Counted from the stretch's first letter, positions 15,226 to 24,851 are shown. The stretch: DNA of 64,000 nucleotides from CAYRDK01 sp043819345 (GCA_043819345.1 JBDREX010000044.1:11787-75786); one strand, 5' to 3'. Notes: generated by a model not told the origin, from the sequence alone. Translations and numbers: made by a program.

Positions 15226-16232
15226 TATAAAGCCTCCGGCTTAGCCAAAATCGAAGAAAGCGGTACCTGCATATCACCAAGTTCCGCTTCCTTAATATCA
15301 AATTTTTTATTCATCATCTTCTCAGCCCCCGCAATTAAAGCAGCAGCATCAAGCCCATATTCACCAGCTAAATATGTTCGGCTGGCCCCATGCAAGAAAA
15401 CATCCGGTATTCCAATTTTTAAAAGTTTACCCCCTATCCCCGCCTGGGTCATCATTTCGCTCACCAAACTACCCAAACCTCCGACAACAGAATGATTCTC
15501 AAATGTTATAACGCCATAACGGCTTAAAGACAAAGACGCCAGAACGCGCGCATCATCAAACGGCTTAAATGTTGAGATATGCAAATGTTCCACACTAACA
15601 CCTTTTTGCTCCAAAGCTTTAACAGCTTTTATCGCCTCAAATGTGCAAATACCAGAAGATAAAATCACTATATCTCTACCATGCGCAAGATAACGCGCCT
15701 GCCCTAAAACAAAAGGCTCTCGACGAGAAAAAAGGCGTGGAATTTCGCCTCTCGCCATCCGCACATAAACAGGCCCGTCAATAGCATAAACAACGTCTAA
15801 TACTGATTCAACTTCCGTCGCATCAGCACATTCCAGAATAGTCATATTTGGCAAGGAACGCATCACTGAAATATCCTCAATCGCCTGATGAGTCGCACCT
15901 CCCGGCGTCATAATCCCCGGCAGAAAACCAAACATCTTAACAGGCAAATTCGGATAGGCGATAGACATGGCAATCTGGTCATAGGCGCGGCGATAAATAA
16001 AAACCCCAAAGGTGTGGACAAAAGGCACAAATCCTTCTCGGCTCATGCCTCCGGCAAAACTCATCATATTTTGTTCAGCAATCCCAAAAGAGAAAAAACG
16101 TTTTGGATAAGCTTCTTTAAAAAGGTCAACTTCCGTTGAACTCGTTAAATCCGCTGAAAAAACAACTATCCGGGACTTATCTTTAGCCCACTCTACCAAA
16201 TGATGGGCATGGACACGGCTGCACATTTCCAT
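15225..16232 (-). CDS. Transketolase, C-terminal half (pyrimidine-binding and C-terminal domains)
   Basis: 335 residues. It starts directly with the pyrimidine-binding domain (VVFSADLTSSTEVDLF, RFFSFGIAEQNMMSFAGGMS, with the conserved catalytic Glu in GIAEQN) and ends with the transketolase C-domain (VLSSGICTFEA, VITFENHSVVGGLGSLV). Together with the upstream 305-residue N-half it makes one complete TPP-dependent transketolase of about 640 residues. Split transketolases occur in several bacteria and serve non-standard sugar pathways. It lies 4 nt after the N-half gene and is coupled to the RuBisCO-like gene by a TAATG overlap. Confidence 0.93.
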   Translation of the reverse strand: MEMCSRVHAHHLVEWAKDKSRIVVFSADLTSSTEVDLFKEAYPKRFFSFGIAEQNMMSFAGGMSREGFVPFVHTFGVFIYRRAYDQIAMSIAYPNLPVKMFGFLPGIMTPGGATHQAIEDISVMRSLPNMTILECADATEVESVLDVVYAIDGPVYVRMARGEIPRLFSRREPFVLGQARYLAHGRDIVILSSGICTFEAIKAVKALEQKGVSVEHLHISTFKPFDDARVLASLSLSRYGVITFENHSVVGGLGSLVSEMMTQAGIGGKLLKIGIPDVFLHGASRTYLAGEYGLDAAALIAGAEKMMNKKFDIKEAELGDMQVPLSSILAKPEAL

Positions 16233-16236
16233 ATAC

Positions 16237-17154
16237 TCAACCCTTTCGCATCTGTTCTAATACAAGCTCAAAACTCTCCCGCTCTTTCTTATCTGTAAAC
16301 CGCACATAATGAAATTTTGGAAATCGCTTCTTGAGTGGCAAAATTCCCTGCCAGGGTTTTGTATCACAAAGGACAACGAGTGGTCGTCCATCCGGTTTTA
16401 ACCTCGCTGGCTTAACCAAAGCATTCACATCGTGGCCGCAAACCCTAAACACCCGGCAACCAAAACCATCAAAACGCTTTTCGAGCGGCTCCATATTCAT
16501 AACATCGCATGTTTTGCCATCTACTTGGTAACCATTAACATCAACATAAATACCCATGTTATCCAGCTTATAAAAACTCATTGCACTCAACGCTTCCCAT
16601 ACTTGGCCAGGCTGCAACTCGCCATCTGACATAAAAACCCAAACACGGCCCGTATCTTTGCGTAATTTTCTGGCTAAAGCAATACCTGCCGCCTGACTAA
16701 TACCCTGCCCCAAAGAACCCGTCATAACTTCCATACCGGGTGAATGCTCCGCCCCAATCATTTCAACGATGCCGCCGTCCTGATTAAAAGCATCTAGGCC
16801 AATTGGCGCCATACGGCGCGTTTCAACAAGAACAGCATAAAGCACCAAAGAATAATGTGTCGGAGAAAGAATAAACCTATCCAAATCTTTGGCCTTTGGG
16901 CCATTATAACAATCACCCCTCTGATATTGAGTGTTGCCTTTAGCAGGCACACCAGAAAACTTCCCAGGAATAATAGGATTCTCAATAGCACCTAGCTTCA
17001 TGATACGCGCATAAAGACAAGCTAATATTTCAGCCGAAGAACATGCCTGACTCAAATAGCCACCATTATTCTTAAGCACATGCCCCAGAACACGATGGCG
17101 CACTCCCTTAGCCAGCCTCAAGACATCTTGATTGGTATTTTGCTTGTTTTTCAT
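16237..17154 (-). CDS. Transketolase, N-terminal half (TPP-binding domain)
   Basis: 305 residues. GSLGQGISQAAGIALARKL and the TPP/Mg motif MSDGELQPGQVWEAL...DVNGYQ are visible (Ser replaces the usual first Gly of GDG). An unusual stretch between about 50 and 100 (GKFSGVPAKGNTQYQRGDCYNG) is not in the standard enzymes I know and could shape substrate choice. It is the first gene of the operon transketolase-N, transketolase-C, RuBisCO-like, unknown anchored protein, ferredoxin, msrA. The start ATG is preceded by AAAAATGAAAAAC, a weak SD. Confidence 0.92.
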   Translation of the reverse strand: MKNKQNTNQDVLRLAKGVRHRVLGHVLKNNGGYLSQACSSAEILACLYARIMKLGAIENPIIPGKFSGVPAKGNTQYQRGDCYNGPKAKDLDRFILSPTHYSLVLYAVLVETRRMAPIGLDAFNQDGGIVEMIGAEHSPGMEVMTGSLGQGISQAAGIALARKLRKDTGRVWVFMSDGELQPGQVWEALSAMSFYKLDNMGIYVDVNGYQVDGKTCDVMNMEPLEKRFDGFGCRVFRVCGHDVNALVKPARLKPDGRPLVVLCDTKPWQGILPLKKRFPKFHYVRFTDKKERESFELVLEQMRKG

Positions 17155-17329
17155 TTTTGATTTGTTTTTAACAGTATTTAAGGCTATATTTTAACTCTAA
17201 TCTTTTAAACTCACAAGGCGAAAAGAAAGCCTCAAAACAGATAGATCAACCCCATTGACCAACCCAGATTCGTATGTTAGGATAAAATCAATAATTCAGG
17301 AACAACAATCAACACAACAAGGGGTTTTT

Positions 17330-17605
17330 ATGCCTATAAAAACGATTGAAGTTATTTGTATTCCCTGCCCTAAATGCGAACAAGTTAAAAAATTTATTAC
17401 AGAGACCATTCAAGAGATCGAAAATCAAAACAAAATTAAGATTATCTACGAATTCAGGCACACTCCCAACCTTCAGGAAGCCAATAAATACAGCGTTAAC
17501 ATAGCAAAGACTCCCATCGTTGTTATCAACGGACGTGTTGAACTAGCTGGACAGGTTACAGCAGAAACGGTAAAAAGCAAGCTCATCAATCTCCACAAAT
17601 ACTAA
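17330..17605 (+). CDS. Small redox-active thioredoxin/glutaredoxin-fold protein
   Basis: 91 residues from ATG 17330, preceded by AAGGGG; an ATG 75 nt upstream has no SD. It contains a CPKC active site (CIPCPKCEQV) near the N-terminus, then a beta-alpha-beta pattern and the cis-Pro loop KTPIVVINGRVELAG. This matches the 'small redox-active disulfide protein' group of thioredoxin-like proteins. Probably a cytoplasmic disulfide reductase with an unknown partner. It is a single-gene unit ended by the hairpin at 17635-17670. Confidence 0.85.
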   Translation: MPIKTIEVICIPCPKCEQVKKFITETIQEIENQNKIKIIYEFRHTPNLQEANKYSVNIAKTPIVVINGRVELAGQVTAETVKSKLINLHKY

Positions 17606-17634
17606 ATTTATCCGTCTATTAATGGGCGATCAAT

Positions 17635-17670
17635 AAAAAAGCCACTTTCATAAAGTAAAGTGGCTTTTTT
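17635..17670. terminator. Bidirectional terminator
   Basis: AAAAAAGCCACTTT (17635-17648) pairs perfectly with AAAGTGGCTTTTTT (17657-17670). T-tracts are present in both directions, between convergent genes. Confidence 0.9.
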
Positions 17671-17700
17671 ATAAACATCCTCACCCCTGCAAACGATAAA

Positions 17701-17991
17701 CTATTTTTTAAACAAAAAAAGATTTGCTAAAACAATACCAATCGCGTTCAGCAAACACACAACTCCTAAAAAACGCCTGTGATTAATCAAATACAAATGC
17801 ACGTCATCTTTGCTTTTATCTAACCATGTTAACCATTTTTCACGTGAAACAAAATAACTTTTTGAAAGAAACTTTTCTAACTTTATATACGACTCAAAAT
17901 CAAACAATAAAAATACACCAACAAAGAACACAACAGGGGCGGTCAATAAAACAAACACCTTCATAAGGAAATAAAAAGTATTCTCATCCAT
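17701..17991 (-). CDS. Small membrane protein, unknown
   Basis: 96 residues with TM helices at about 8-30 and 73-93 and a charged middle loop (REKWLTWLDKSKDDVHLYL). No family recognised. It ends against the bidirectional terminator at 17635-17670. The 231-nt spacer upstream (17992-18222) holds nothing I can identify. Confidence 0.55.
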   Translation of the reverse strand: MDENTFYFLMKVFVLLTAPVVFFVGVFLLFDFESYIKLEKFLSKSYFVSREKWLTWLDKSKDDVHLYLINHRRFLGVVCLLNAIGIVLANLFLFKK

Positions 17992-18222
17992 AACATGCTC
18001 CTTTTGAATATGACTACAATTTACCAGATAAGCTTTTTACACGCCCGTTTCCAAACCAAAAAAGCGCCCACAAGCAAAACCTCCACATCTAAAAACCCCT
18101 CCTTGCTATTATAACTTAAATAATATTAAAAATCTTCTTTTTTTAACATTGACCGCAACAAAACTTCTTTTCTCTGTAATACTACCCTCATCAGAAATTA
18201 TTCCAATAGTAAACGACCAGAA

Positions 18223-19146
18223 TTAACCATGCAGTTTGCGGGCCAAAAGCCCCAAAACGCGCATCTTAACAAGTAATAGGTAAAAGACTATTGGCAGAAT
18301 AAGAAAACTGCTTTGCGCGGCAAAAATAATAGAAGGGTGCAACAGAATCACCATAATGAGCCGGCAAGAAACGAAGAGAAATAAAAAAAACAAAGCAACC
18401 GCAACACAATATGCCTTGAAATATTTTTTTATTGTACTAAAAAACTCCCTCGTGTGAAAACAAAAGAAATCATCTTCCAGGGCTATCTTTATAAAAACAG
18501 CCGGAAAGATAAATAATCCTGCAACAACCGGCAGAAAAAAAAGATTTATACCATATTCCATGTTTTTTAAAAAAACACGCAAACATAAATAAAGAATAAA
18601 AATAGCTGCCACAGCCAACCATGTAGAGCGCCTCATAGATGCCAGCCAAAATTCCTGGCTACCCCACTGAGGAGGCTCGTCCTTACCAAGTGCAGTCCAT
18701 GACACTATCCGCGACAGGTACATTAATACCAAAAAACACGATAACCCGAGAACCGGAATCAGAAAAATAATCAAAGGAGAAACAGGAAATATACTCGTAT
18801 CAACCGTGCAACAGGAAGAGCTGGAAAACATCCGAGACCCCCCAAGAACAAAAAACAAGAAGCCAAAATAAAGCCCTCCCGTTAAAATAACCTGTTTACC
18901 CTTCCCCTTAAAGGGAAAAACAAAAATTCTCGATAATTCAACCCAAAAAGTATCCTGAGAAGTCTTTTCTTCCTGCTGAAAAGCGATCTCCTCAAGCGTC
19001 AAGCACTTTCCCTGACAATGAGGACAGATATAGAAAACAGCCTCATCGGAAAACCTCTTCATCTTAACGCATTCAAAACACAGATAATTTGCACAAACCG
19101 TACAAAAATATAATGCTTCTCTTTCGGGATGATTTTTACATTGCAT
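18223..19146 (-). CDS. Multi-pass membrane protein with N-terminal zinc-finger-like motif
   Basis: 307 residues. The N-terminus CKNHPEREALYFCTVCANYLCFECV resembles a B-box zinc finger (Cys/His pairs), followed by CPHCQGKC. About six hydrophobic helices follow (approx. 85-105, 120-150, 172-195, 200-225, 243-270, 275-300). The layout is common in uncharacterised bacterial membrane proteins related to the Yip1/DUF4013 groups. No function can be given. It is the last of a minus-strand group with the DUF2339 gene. Confidence 0.6.
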   Translation of the reverse strand: MQCKNHPEREALYFCTVCANYLCFECVKMKRFSDEAVFYICPHCQGKCLTLEEIAFQQEEKTSQDTFWVELSRIFVFPFKGKGKQVILTGGLYFGFLFFVLGGSRMFSSSSCCTVDTSIFPVSPLIIFLIPVLGLSCFLVLMYLSRIVSWTALGKDEPPQWGSQEFWLASMRRSTWLAVAAIFILYLCLRVFLKNMEYGINLFFLPVVAGLFIFPAVFIKIALEDDFFCFHTREFFSTIKKYFKAYCVAVALFFLFLFVSCRLIMVILLHPSIIFAAQSSFLILPIVFYLLLVKMRVLGLLARKLHG

Positions 19147-19284
19147 ACAAGGCCAGACCTAATAATTGCGATTTATATTAAACACCTCTGACCTATTTTA
19201 CCAAAAGATAAAATAACCCTCAACAAACAATATCAAATGGAGCCCACCTCAAACTTCTGCCGAAAGCAGAGTAAAATTATAGGA

Positions 19285-21483
19285 TTAATCTTTTATTTTT
19301 TGTTCAAGATTGATCCGATTATAGACAAAAGATATCCCAACAAATAAGGCTCCTAAAACAATAAAAGTCACAATCTTAAATATAATATCCAACCCTGAAA
19401 GATCAATGGAAATAACCCTTACTAAAGTTAAAACAAGCAACAACAACCCTCCCGAGCGCTCTATCTTGTCCCTGCGAAGAATTCCTGTTAGCACTACCAA
19501 AACGCTTGCAATCCCTAAGCCTAGAGAAATCCATTGCGGATTCATATATTGGAAGATCGCATGAGTAAGCAAAACAAGCCCTGTCCAAAAAACAAGGCTC
19601 TCTTCTTTGTTAAACATTGCCTCAACTCTTTTTAACGAATAAAAATATTTTAAAACAGAATAAGCTATAAAGAAAATACTCACATTAGCACTTACAAGAA
19701 ACCATTTCAAAATATTTGATGAGACACAAATGCTATTTGACATAAAGGTTAGTGCGGAGATCCCTAAAACCAAATATGCATACACTCTAAAACGTCTTAA
19801 AACCAGAACAATACTGGCCGCCAACAAAACAAGCCCCTCAACAGATAGAACAAAAGCAACCCAGGGCTGCCTTAGCACCGAAATTAACAAAACAGTAAGA
19901 TAGAAGCAGGAGCCCGCAGAAAAAACCTGATCAAAAATACGATCCTTTTCATCAAGGCCCGTATTGTTTTTTTCACGTTGCATTAAATAAAAACACACCG
20001 CCATGACAATAAAGCCCCATAACGACATAAATTCAATCCACCGCCACGTTATGCCTAAAAAATAGATATTAGCCAGACTCTCAATAAAGTCCGAAAAGAC
20101 CAGCCTTAAACCAATAAGAATAGTCAAGACATAGCTAAAATAACGAAATATTTTCTCCTTAAATCTTAAACCAACGAACAATAAGAAAGGAATCTCTACC
20201 AACCATATCAACAATGTTGAAGTCGGCAAAAATCTCAGCGGAATAGAAAAAGTTATCATAAGAATAGAGGCGATCACATCACTCACATACAGCTTCTGGC
20301 GGCCTATTTTTTTCATGAATAAGGCCAGAATCAAATAAATTATCCCAACACTTAAAACAATAGCAAAACGCTGAACAAAAAATAGCTTCAGAATCAGCGG
20401 ATACGCAAAAACACTGTATAAAGCGATATTTCCAAAATTAGCCACCGCGAACGTTTTAATCAACTTATCATCTTTTAACGTTTTCATAATATGGGCACCT
20501 ATCAAAAAAATGAGCCCATATACTGTCAAAAAAAGAAAATTCATGAACAGGCTATAATCAAAAACGGCCATACCAAAAAAAGTCGGCTGACACGCAGAAG
20601 CCATGATCTTCGGCATAACCCAAACTGCGTGTATAGCATATGTTAAAATCACTCCCAGGACAAAAGTTCTTACCCATTGAAAATAATATACTAAAAACAA
20701 AACTAATATCGCCAATAAAATACAACTCATAACTGTAAAACTTGTTATCTGGCCTATTGTCGCAGTGACATAGGCCACTAAAAGCGCTATAGACATCATC
20801 TCTTCAGACTTGTATTTTAAAACATGCGCGATCATGCCAACAACAACAAAAGCCAATAAAAATAGATCTAAAACCTGGCTTTGTATAATCCGCGACGCTT
20901 CAAAATGATACATCGCATAAGTCGTAAAATAAACCAAAGCCCATCCTCCACCCATAAGGACACGTCCAAAATGCAATAGTTTCTCTTTAGCTTCCAATTT
21001 AAATCCAAGGAAAAAAAGAACAAAACTCACCAAATAACCCAACATAATCTTAACCAACGGGCCCAAATGCCCAAAATACTGGGAAGCATAAACAATTAAA
21101 GAACATATTCCCAGCGCAAAAACAACGATGCCAATCTTATTAAGCCAATTTCGCCCAAAATTTATCTCCAGATCAGATATCTGGCTCGTCTCAGAAACTA
21201 CGTCAGATTCTATCACATTAGCCTCAACCACCTTTTCTGTGACATTAGCTATTTTAGGAGAAGCCTCCGGCTCAGCCAATTTACTTATAGCTAACTCTAA
21301 ATTATTCACCTTGTTCTGCAAATCAACTAACGAACGATAAACACCATCAAGCTGTTCCTTGGCATCCTTTGGGTTACGGATTTCACCAACACAACTTGCG
21401 CTATTTTTTTTCTGATCTACAATGATCCACACAGCAATTATTGAAATAATCCAAATTATGGCTACAAGAAACAAGCTATTCAT
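19285..21483 (-). CDS. DUF2339 multi-pass membrane protein
   Basis: 732 residues. An N-terminal TM helix and a coiled-coil stretch (about 45-70, LVDLQNKVNNLELAISKLAE) come first. A low-complexity linker follows, then INFGRNWLNKIGIVVFALG, the hallmark entry into the DUF2339 membrane domain with about 20 helices. The family is widespread in Gram-negative bacteria without a known role; envelope or polysaccharide functions have been suggested but are not proven. Length and topology are normal for the family. SD: TTAGGAGGTTGTT, strong. Confidence 0.85.
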   Translation of the reverse strand: MNSLFLVAIIWIISIIAVWIIVDQKKNSASCVGEIRNPKDAKEQLDGVYRSLVDLQNKVNNLELAISKLAEPEASPKIANVTEKVVEANVIESDVVSETSQISDLEINFGRNWLNKIGIVVFALGICSLIVYASQYFGHLGPLVKIMLGYLVSFVLFFLGFKLEAKEKLLHFGRVLMGGGWALVYFTTYAMYHFEASRIIQSQVLDLFLLAFVVVGMIAHVLKYKSEEMMSIALLVAYVTATIGQITSFTVMSCILLAILVLFLVYYFQWVRTFVLGVILTYAIHAVWVMPKIMASACQPTFFGMAVFDYSLFMNFLFLTVYGLIFLIGAHIMKTLKDDKLIKTFAVANFGNIALYSVFAYPLILKLFFVQRFAIVLSVGIIYLILALFMKKIGRQKLYVSDVIASILMITFSIPLRFLPTSTLLIWLVEIPFLLFVGLRFKEKIFRYFSYVLTILIGLRLVFSDFIESLANIYFLGITWRWIEFMSLWGFIVMAVCFYLMQREKNNTGLDEKDRIFDQVFSAGSCFYLTVLLISVLRQPWVAFVLSVEGLVLLAASIVLVLRRFRVYAYLVLGISALTFMSNSICVSSNILKWFLVSANVSIFFIAYSVLKYFYSLKRVEAMFNKEESLVFWTGLVLLTHAIFQYMNPQWISLGLGIASVLVVLTGILRRDKIERSGGLLLLVLTLVRVISIDLSGLDIIFKIVTFIVLGALFVGISFVYNRINLEQKIKD

Positions 21484-21577
21484 AACAACCTCCTAAGTTA
21501 CAACCTTCGCCTAAACCAATCCTTGGCTCTCTAAAAAACAACTCAGAAATAGCTTAATGCCTTGTCAAAAAAAAGTT

Positions 21578-23878
21578 TTAATCATTTTTTTGCCTGCGGC
21601 AAACCATCTGCTGTGCCATTTCTTTGATCTTTTTTAAATCCCTCTTTCCAGATCCCAATAACGGAATATCGGCAACCTGACAAAGATTTTCCTTCTTAGG
21701 AATCCAGAGCTTTGGAATGTCCCTTTGGTTAAGACATTCCCATAGTTGATCTGGAAGCACTGTCCCCTTATAAAAAATAACCAAGGCTTCGCCTTTCTTC
21801 TCATCAGAAACAGCCGTAACAACACAAGCTTGTTCCTGAACCCCTAAAATATTTAAGACCTCTTCTTCTATTTTAATATGAGGAACCATCTCTCCTGCAA
21901 TTTTACTAAAACGGCTTAAGCGGTCCGTAATGTGTATAAATCCATCTTTATCTATGGTAGCAATATCACCCGTAATATACCAATCACCCTCAAAAACCTC
22001 TTTTGTTTTCTCTGGATTTCCAAGATAACCTTTCATAACATTTGGGCCCTTTATCAGCAATAAACCTTCTTCATCAAAAGACAAGAGGCTAAAAGTCTCA
22101 GGATCAACCACTTTAGCTGCAACCCCTGGGATAGGATGCCCAACCTTGCCAAGTTTATTTCCCACTTGAATAATATCTTCTTTTCTATTATCAGGATCCG
22201 GCACGCTCAAAGAAATAATAGGGGAAAGCTCTGTAGCTCCATACCCTTCAAACGGTACAATACCGAATTTTTCATAAAAAGCCGTAACAAATTGACTCTG
22301 CAATTTTTCCGCACCAGCAATAGCATATCTTAACGTTCTAAATTGCTCTTTTTTACACTTTCTGATATAAGATGAAAAAAATGTTGGTGTGCCAAGAATA
22401 ATTGAGGCCTTATACTTCTCAACAAGTTTGCCAATTGTTGCGCCATCCAGCGGATTAGAATGATATACAGCCGTCAACCCCGTTCCTAAAGGAAAACACA
22501 AACATGCTGAAAAACCGAAAGAATGAAAAAACGGAAGGATACCCATAATAACATCATTAGCCTTAATGTTAGCAACCTGCCAAAAACCCTGAATATTGGA
22601 AAAAACATTGGCGTGAGAAAGCATAACACCCTTGGGCTCTCCTGTGCTGCCGCTTGAGAAGATAATTGTAGCTATATCCTCTACGTTAGTTCTATCCCCT
22701 CTAACAAACAAGAGCTTTATCAAAAACGCGGGCAACAAAAATACCGCCAAAACTACAGCTATTTTCTCAATGGGATGGATCTGGCTCTTCAAATCTTCCA
22801 AGAAAACCATGCTATCCATCGATTCCATTTTAAGTCTTTCCAAAAACTTCCGCGAAGTAATAATCTTCTTCATTTTACACTGCCGAATTGCAGAATACAG
22901 GCTTTCCTGAGAGGAAGTATAATTTAAGTTGACGACAATTTTGCCTGCCAATAAAATCGCCCCATTAATCAATGCTGCCATAGAAGACGGAGGAAGTAAA
23001 ACACCAACCTTTTCCGGCTCCTTGGAAATCTCCCTACCTACAAAAAGTTTCTTTGATAATAGTATTGAGCTGCCAAGGGCCTGGATATAATTTAGCTTCA
23101 TCCCTGCTGAATCTGCTACGCAAAGCTTAAAAGGCCGCTTCTTAGCCTCTCGGACAAAAGCCATATGCAGTTTTTCCTGATATTTTCCTCTCAATTTAAA
23201 AGCATCAGATGATAATTCCTGCACAGCCAAACGTATTTCATGAACCTTTGTGCTTGCGCTTAAAGCCTTGCCAAAAGAGACTGTAATCGGATATGGCGTC
23301 ACACGAGGCATCTTCCAAAAATATTTACCTCTCTCATAACTGAATATGCTGCCCCATATACAATCAAGATGCATCGGTATAATAGGTGCATCTAAACCCT
23401 TCATAATATACTCAACACCTCTATTAAAATTCAACATATTGCCGGTACGCGTAAGAGCGCCTTCAGCAAATATACACACAAGATGGCCTTCTTCAATCGC
23501 CTGCCTAGCCTCCTGAAGCGACCTCATAATTGTTTTAGGAGGATCTGTTAATGAAATCGGAATCGCCCCCATCAAACGACAAAGGGGATTAAGAAAACGA
23601 TTTTCATAAATAGGGCGATAAACTAAAAAACGAACATGTCTTTTTAAAGAAGCTAAAACGAGCGGCGGGTCCGCATAAGAAACATGATTACAAACTAATA
23701 AAGCGCCTCCTTGTCTTGGCACATTCTCTGCCCCAACAACCCTAATTTTGTAGACAGTATGCGTCAAAATCCAATTAAATACATGCAAAAGCCTTCTGCG
23801 TCCTCGCACCACAAAAACAATAACACCTGCAACCATAACAAAAAGTGCTCCAACACCGCTCCACAATATTATTTTCAT
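21578..23878 (-). CDS. aas: Acyltransferase-acyl-ACP/CoA ligase fusion (Aas-type, without MFS domain)
   Basis: 766 residues. After an N-terminal TM helix comes a PlsC acyltransferase domain (about 30-230) with HX4D in NHVSYADPP and FAEGALTRTG. Then comes an AMP-forming acyl-activating domain with the P-loop IIFSSGSTGEPKGVMLSH, YGATELSP, YITGDIATIDKDGF and the late catalytic Lys in GSGKRDLKK. E. coli Aas has this order and recycles lysophosphatidylethanolamine by activating and re-attaching fatty acids. This protein probably does the same at the inner membrane. A MarR regulator is encoded just upstream, with a perfect palindrome 13 nt before this gene. Confidence 0.9.
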   Translation of the reverse strand: MKIILWSGVGALFVMVAGVIVFVVRGRRRLLHVFNWILTHTVYKIRVVGAENVPRQGGALLVCNHVSYADPPLVLASLKRHVRFLVYRPIYENRFLNPLCRLMGAIPISLTDPPKTIMRSLQEARQAIEEGHLVCIFAEGALTRTGNMLNFNRGVEYIMKGLDAPIIPMHLDCIWGSIFSYERGKYFWKMPRVTPYPITVSFGKALSASTKVHEIRLAVQELSSDAFKLRGKYQEKLHMAFVREAKKRPFKLCVADSAGMKLNYIQALGSSILLSKKLFVGREISKEPEKVGVLLPPSSMAALINGAILLAGKIVVNLNYTSSQESLYSAIRQCKMKKIITSRKFLERLKMESMDSMVFLEDLKSQIHPIEKIAVVLAVFLLPAFLIKLLFVRGDRTNVEDIATIIFSSGSTGEPKGVMLSHANVFSNIQGFWQVANIKANDVIMGILPFFHSFGFSACLCFPLGTGLTAVYHSNPLDGATIGKLVEKYKASIILGTPTFFSSYIRKCKKEQFRTLRYAIAGAEKLQSQFVTAFYEKFGIVPFEGYGATELSPIISLSVPDPDNRKEDIIQVGNKLGKVGHPIPGVAAKVVDPETFSLLSFDEEGLLLIKGPNVMKGYLGNPEKTKEVFEGDWYITGDIATIDKDGFIHITDRLSRFSKIAGEMVPHIKIEEEVLNILGVQEQACVVTAVSDEKKGEALVIFYKGTVLPDQLWECLNQRDIPKLWIPKKENLCQVADIPLLGSGKRDLKKIKEMAQQMVCRRQKND

Positions 23879-23890
23879 AAAACCCCTGCC

Positions 23891-23928
23891 TTTAAATAGA
23901 TAGTTGATTTATCAACTATCTATTTAAA
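23891..23928. promoter_or_regulatory. Perfect 38-bp palindrome, candidate MarR operator
   Basis: Two 18-bp arms (23891-23908 and 23911-23928) are exact reverse complements around a central TT. The core TAGTTGA-TTT-TCAACTA is typical of MarR-family operators. It lies between marR and aas, 13 bp before the aas start. A related TAGTTG half-site also lies inside the marR promoter spacer. An intergenic terminator or processing hairpin is the alternative reading. Confidence 0.65.
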
Positions 23929-23932
23929 AAAA

Positions 23933-24400
23933 TTATTCCAGTTTCCTAAACCACTCCATCAGTAAGGCTGCCAAAGACTTCTGCTTTCCTTGAGGTAAAT
24001 CTTTTATTAAATCTCTTAATTTCTTCTCATATCCCGGCCAAGCCCGATCCAATATTTTAGATCCTTTTTCGCTAATAAGAACAAAATTCACCCTGCGATC
24101 CCCCTGCTGAGAAGCTCTTTGAATAAGCCCTTCTTTCTCTAATTTATCTAATAATCGTGTCATATTAGAGGCTGTCACAATAAGAGACCTGCTGATTTCT
24201 ACCTGACTCACCCCTTCTTTTTTCCCTTGATGTTTAATAGCCATAAGCACATTAAACCTTGCCGGTGTCAAACCAAAATCTTTCAAATAAACCGAAAGGG
24301 CATTATTAGCGATGTTGTAGATCAAAGCAAGGCTATATAACACCTCTTCATAATAACGGCCTTTGCCGGCCTCAAATCCATATTTCCTTAAAAAATCCAT
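23933..24400 (-). CDS. MarR-family transcriptional regulator
   Basis: 155 residues. A winged-helix DNA-binding region (about 55-115) contains ISRSLIVTASNMTRLLDKLEKEGLI as the recognition helix and QGDRRVNFVLISEKG as the wing. Helical dimerisation segments lie at both ends. It is transcribed ahead of the Aas-type acyltransferase, so it probably senses a fatty-acid-related ligand and controls that gene and itself. A consensus promoter and the palindrome at 23891-23928 support local control. SD: CAGGAGGACAAG. Confidence 0.9.
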   Translation of the reverse strand: MDFLRKYGFEAGKGRYYEEVLYSLALIYNIANNALSVYLKDFGLTPARFNVLMAIKHQGKKEGVSQVEISRSLIVTASNMTRLLDKLEKEGLIQRASQQGDRRVNFVLISEKGSKILDRAWPGYEKKLRDLIKDLPQGKQKSLAALLMEWFRKLE

Positions 24401-24421
24401 ACTCTTGTCCTCCTGAAATTA

Positions 24422-24450
24422 AGTTTACAATACAACTATTAACTTGTCAA
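24422..24450 (-). promoter_or_regulatory. Consensus promoter of marR
   Basis: On the minus strand: -35 TTGACA (24450-24445), an exact 17-bp spacer and -10 TAAACT (24427-24422). The spacer contains ATAGTTG, shared with the palindrome before aas, which suggests autoregulation. Confidence 0.8.
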
Positions 24451-24512
24451 GTATTATGATCAAAAATATTTTTCAGACTAATAGCTATCACAAAGAATCT
24501 TATCTTTATTGA

Positions 24513-24851
24513 TTACTCCTGGAGGGAACCTTCTTCAGCCTTGCGGTATTTACACGCCTTTGCAACCCCCAATAACCCTATCTTCTTCCTGTTAGACAAA
24601 AGCCTGAAATGCACAAAAATACGGCCAAAGTATTTTTTATCTTTCTCAACACGATGATAGAGTTTTTTAATATCTGAACGATCCAAAAAACGAAGAACAC
24701 GTTTTTTGAGCTCTCCCTTATCTTTTTCAAATACAATCTCTAAAAAAGAGACACGCTTATCAATAGCCTCCTCCATAGCACGGGTAAGCTCAAATTCAAC
24801 GACGCGCTCCGTAATATCAACACCATGTAGTTGTAATTTAACCTTTGCCAT
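24513..24851 (-). CDS. Small protein, possibly Smr-like domain
   Basis: 112 residues. VKLQLHGVDI (LHG at 8-10), an early helix, FLEIVFEKDKGELKKRVLRFL and a C-terminal FGRIFVHF strand are arranged as in an Smr/MutS2-C domain (an LHG motif, then a central strand with a Gly-rich turn). The usual TGKG is weak here (FEKDKG), so nuclease activity is uncertain. It is 13 nt downstream of the ABC-F gene and probably co-transcribed with it. Confidence 0.5.
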   Translation of the reverse strand: MAKVKLQLHGVDITERVVEFELTRAMEEAIDKRVSFLEIVFEKDKGELKKRVLRFLDRSDIKKLYHRVEKDKKYFGRIFVHFRLLSNRKKIGLLGVAKACKYRKAEEGSLQE

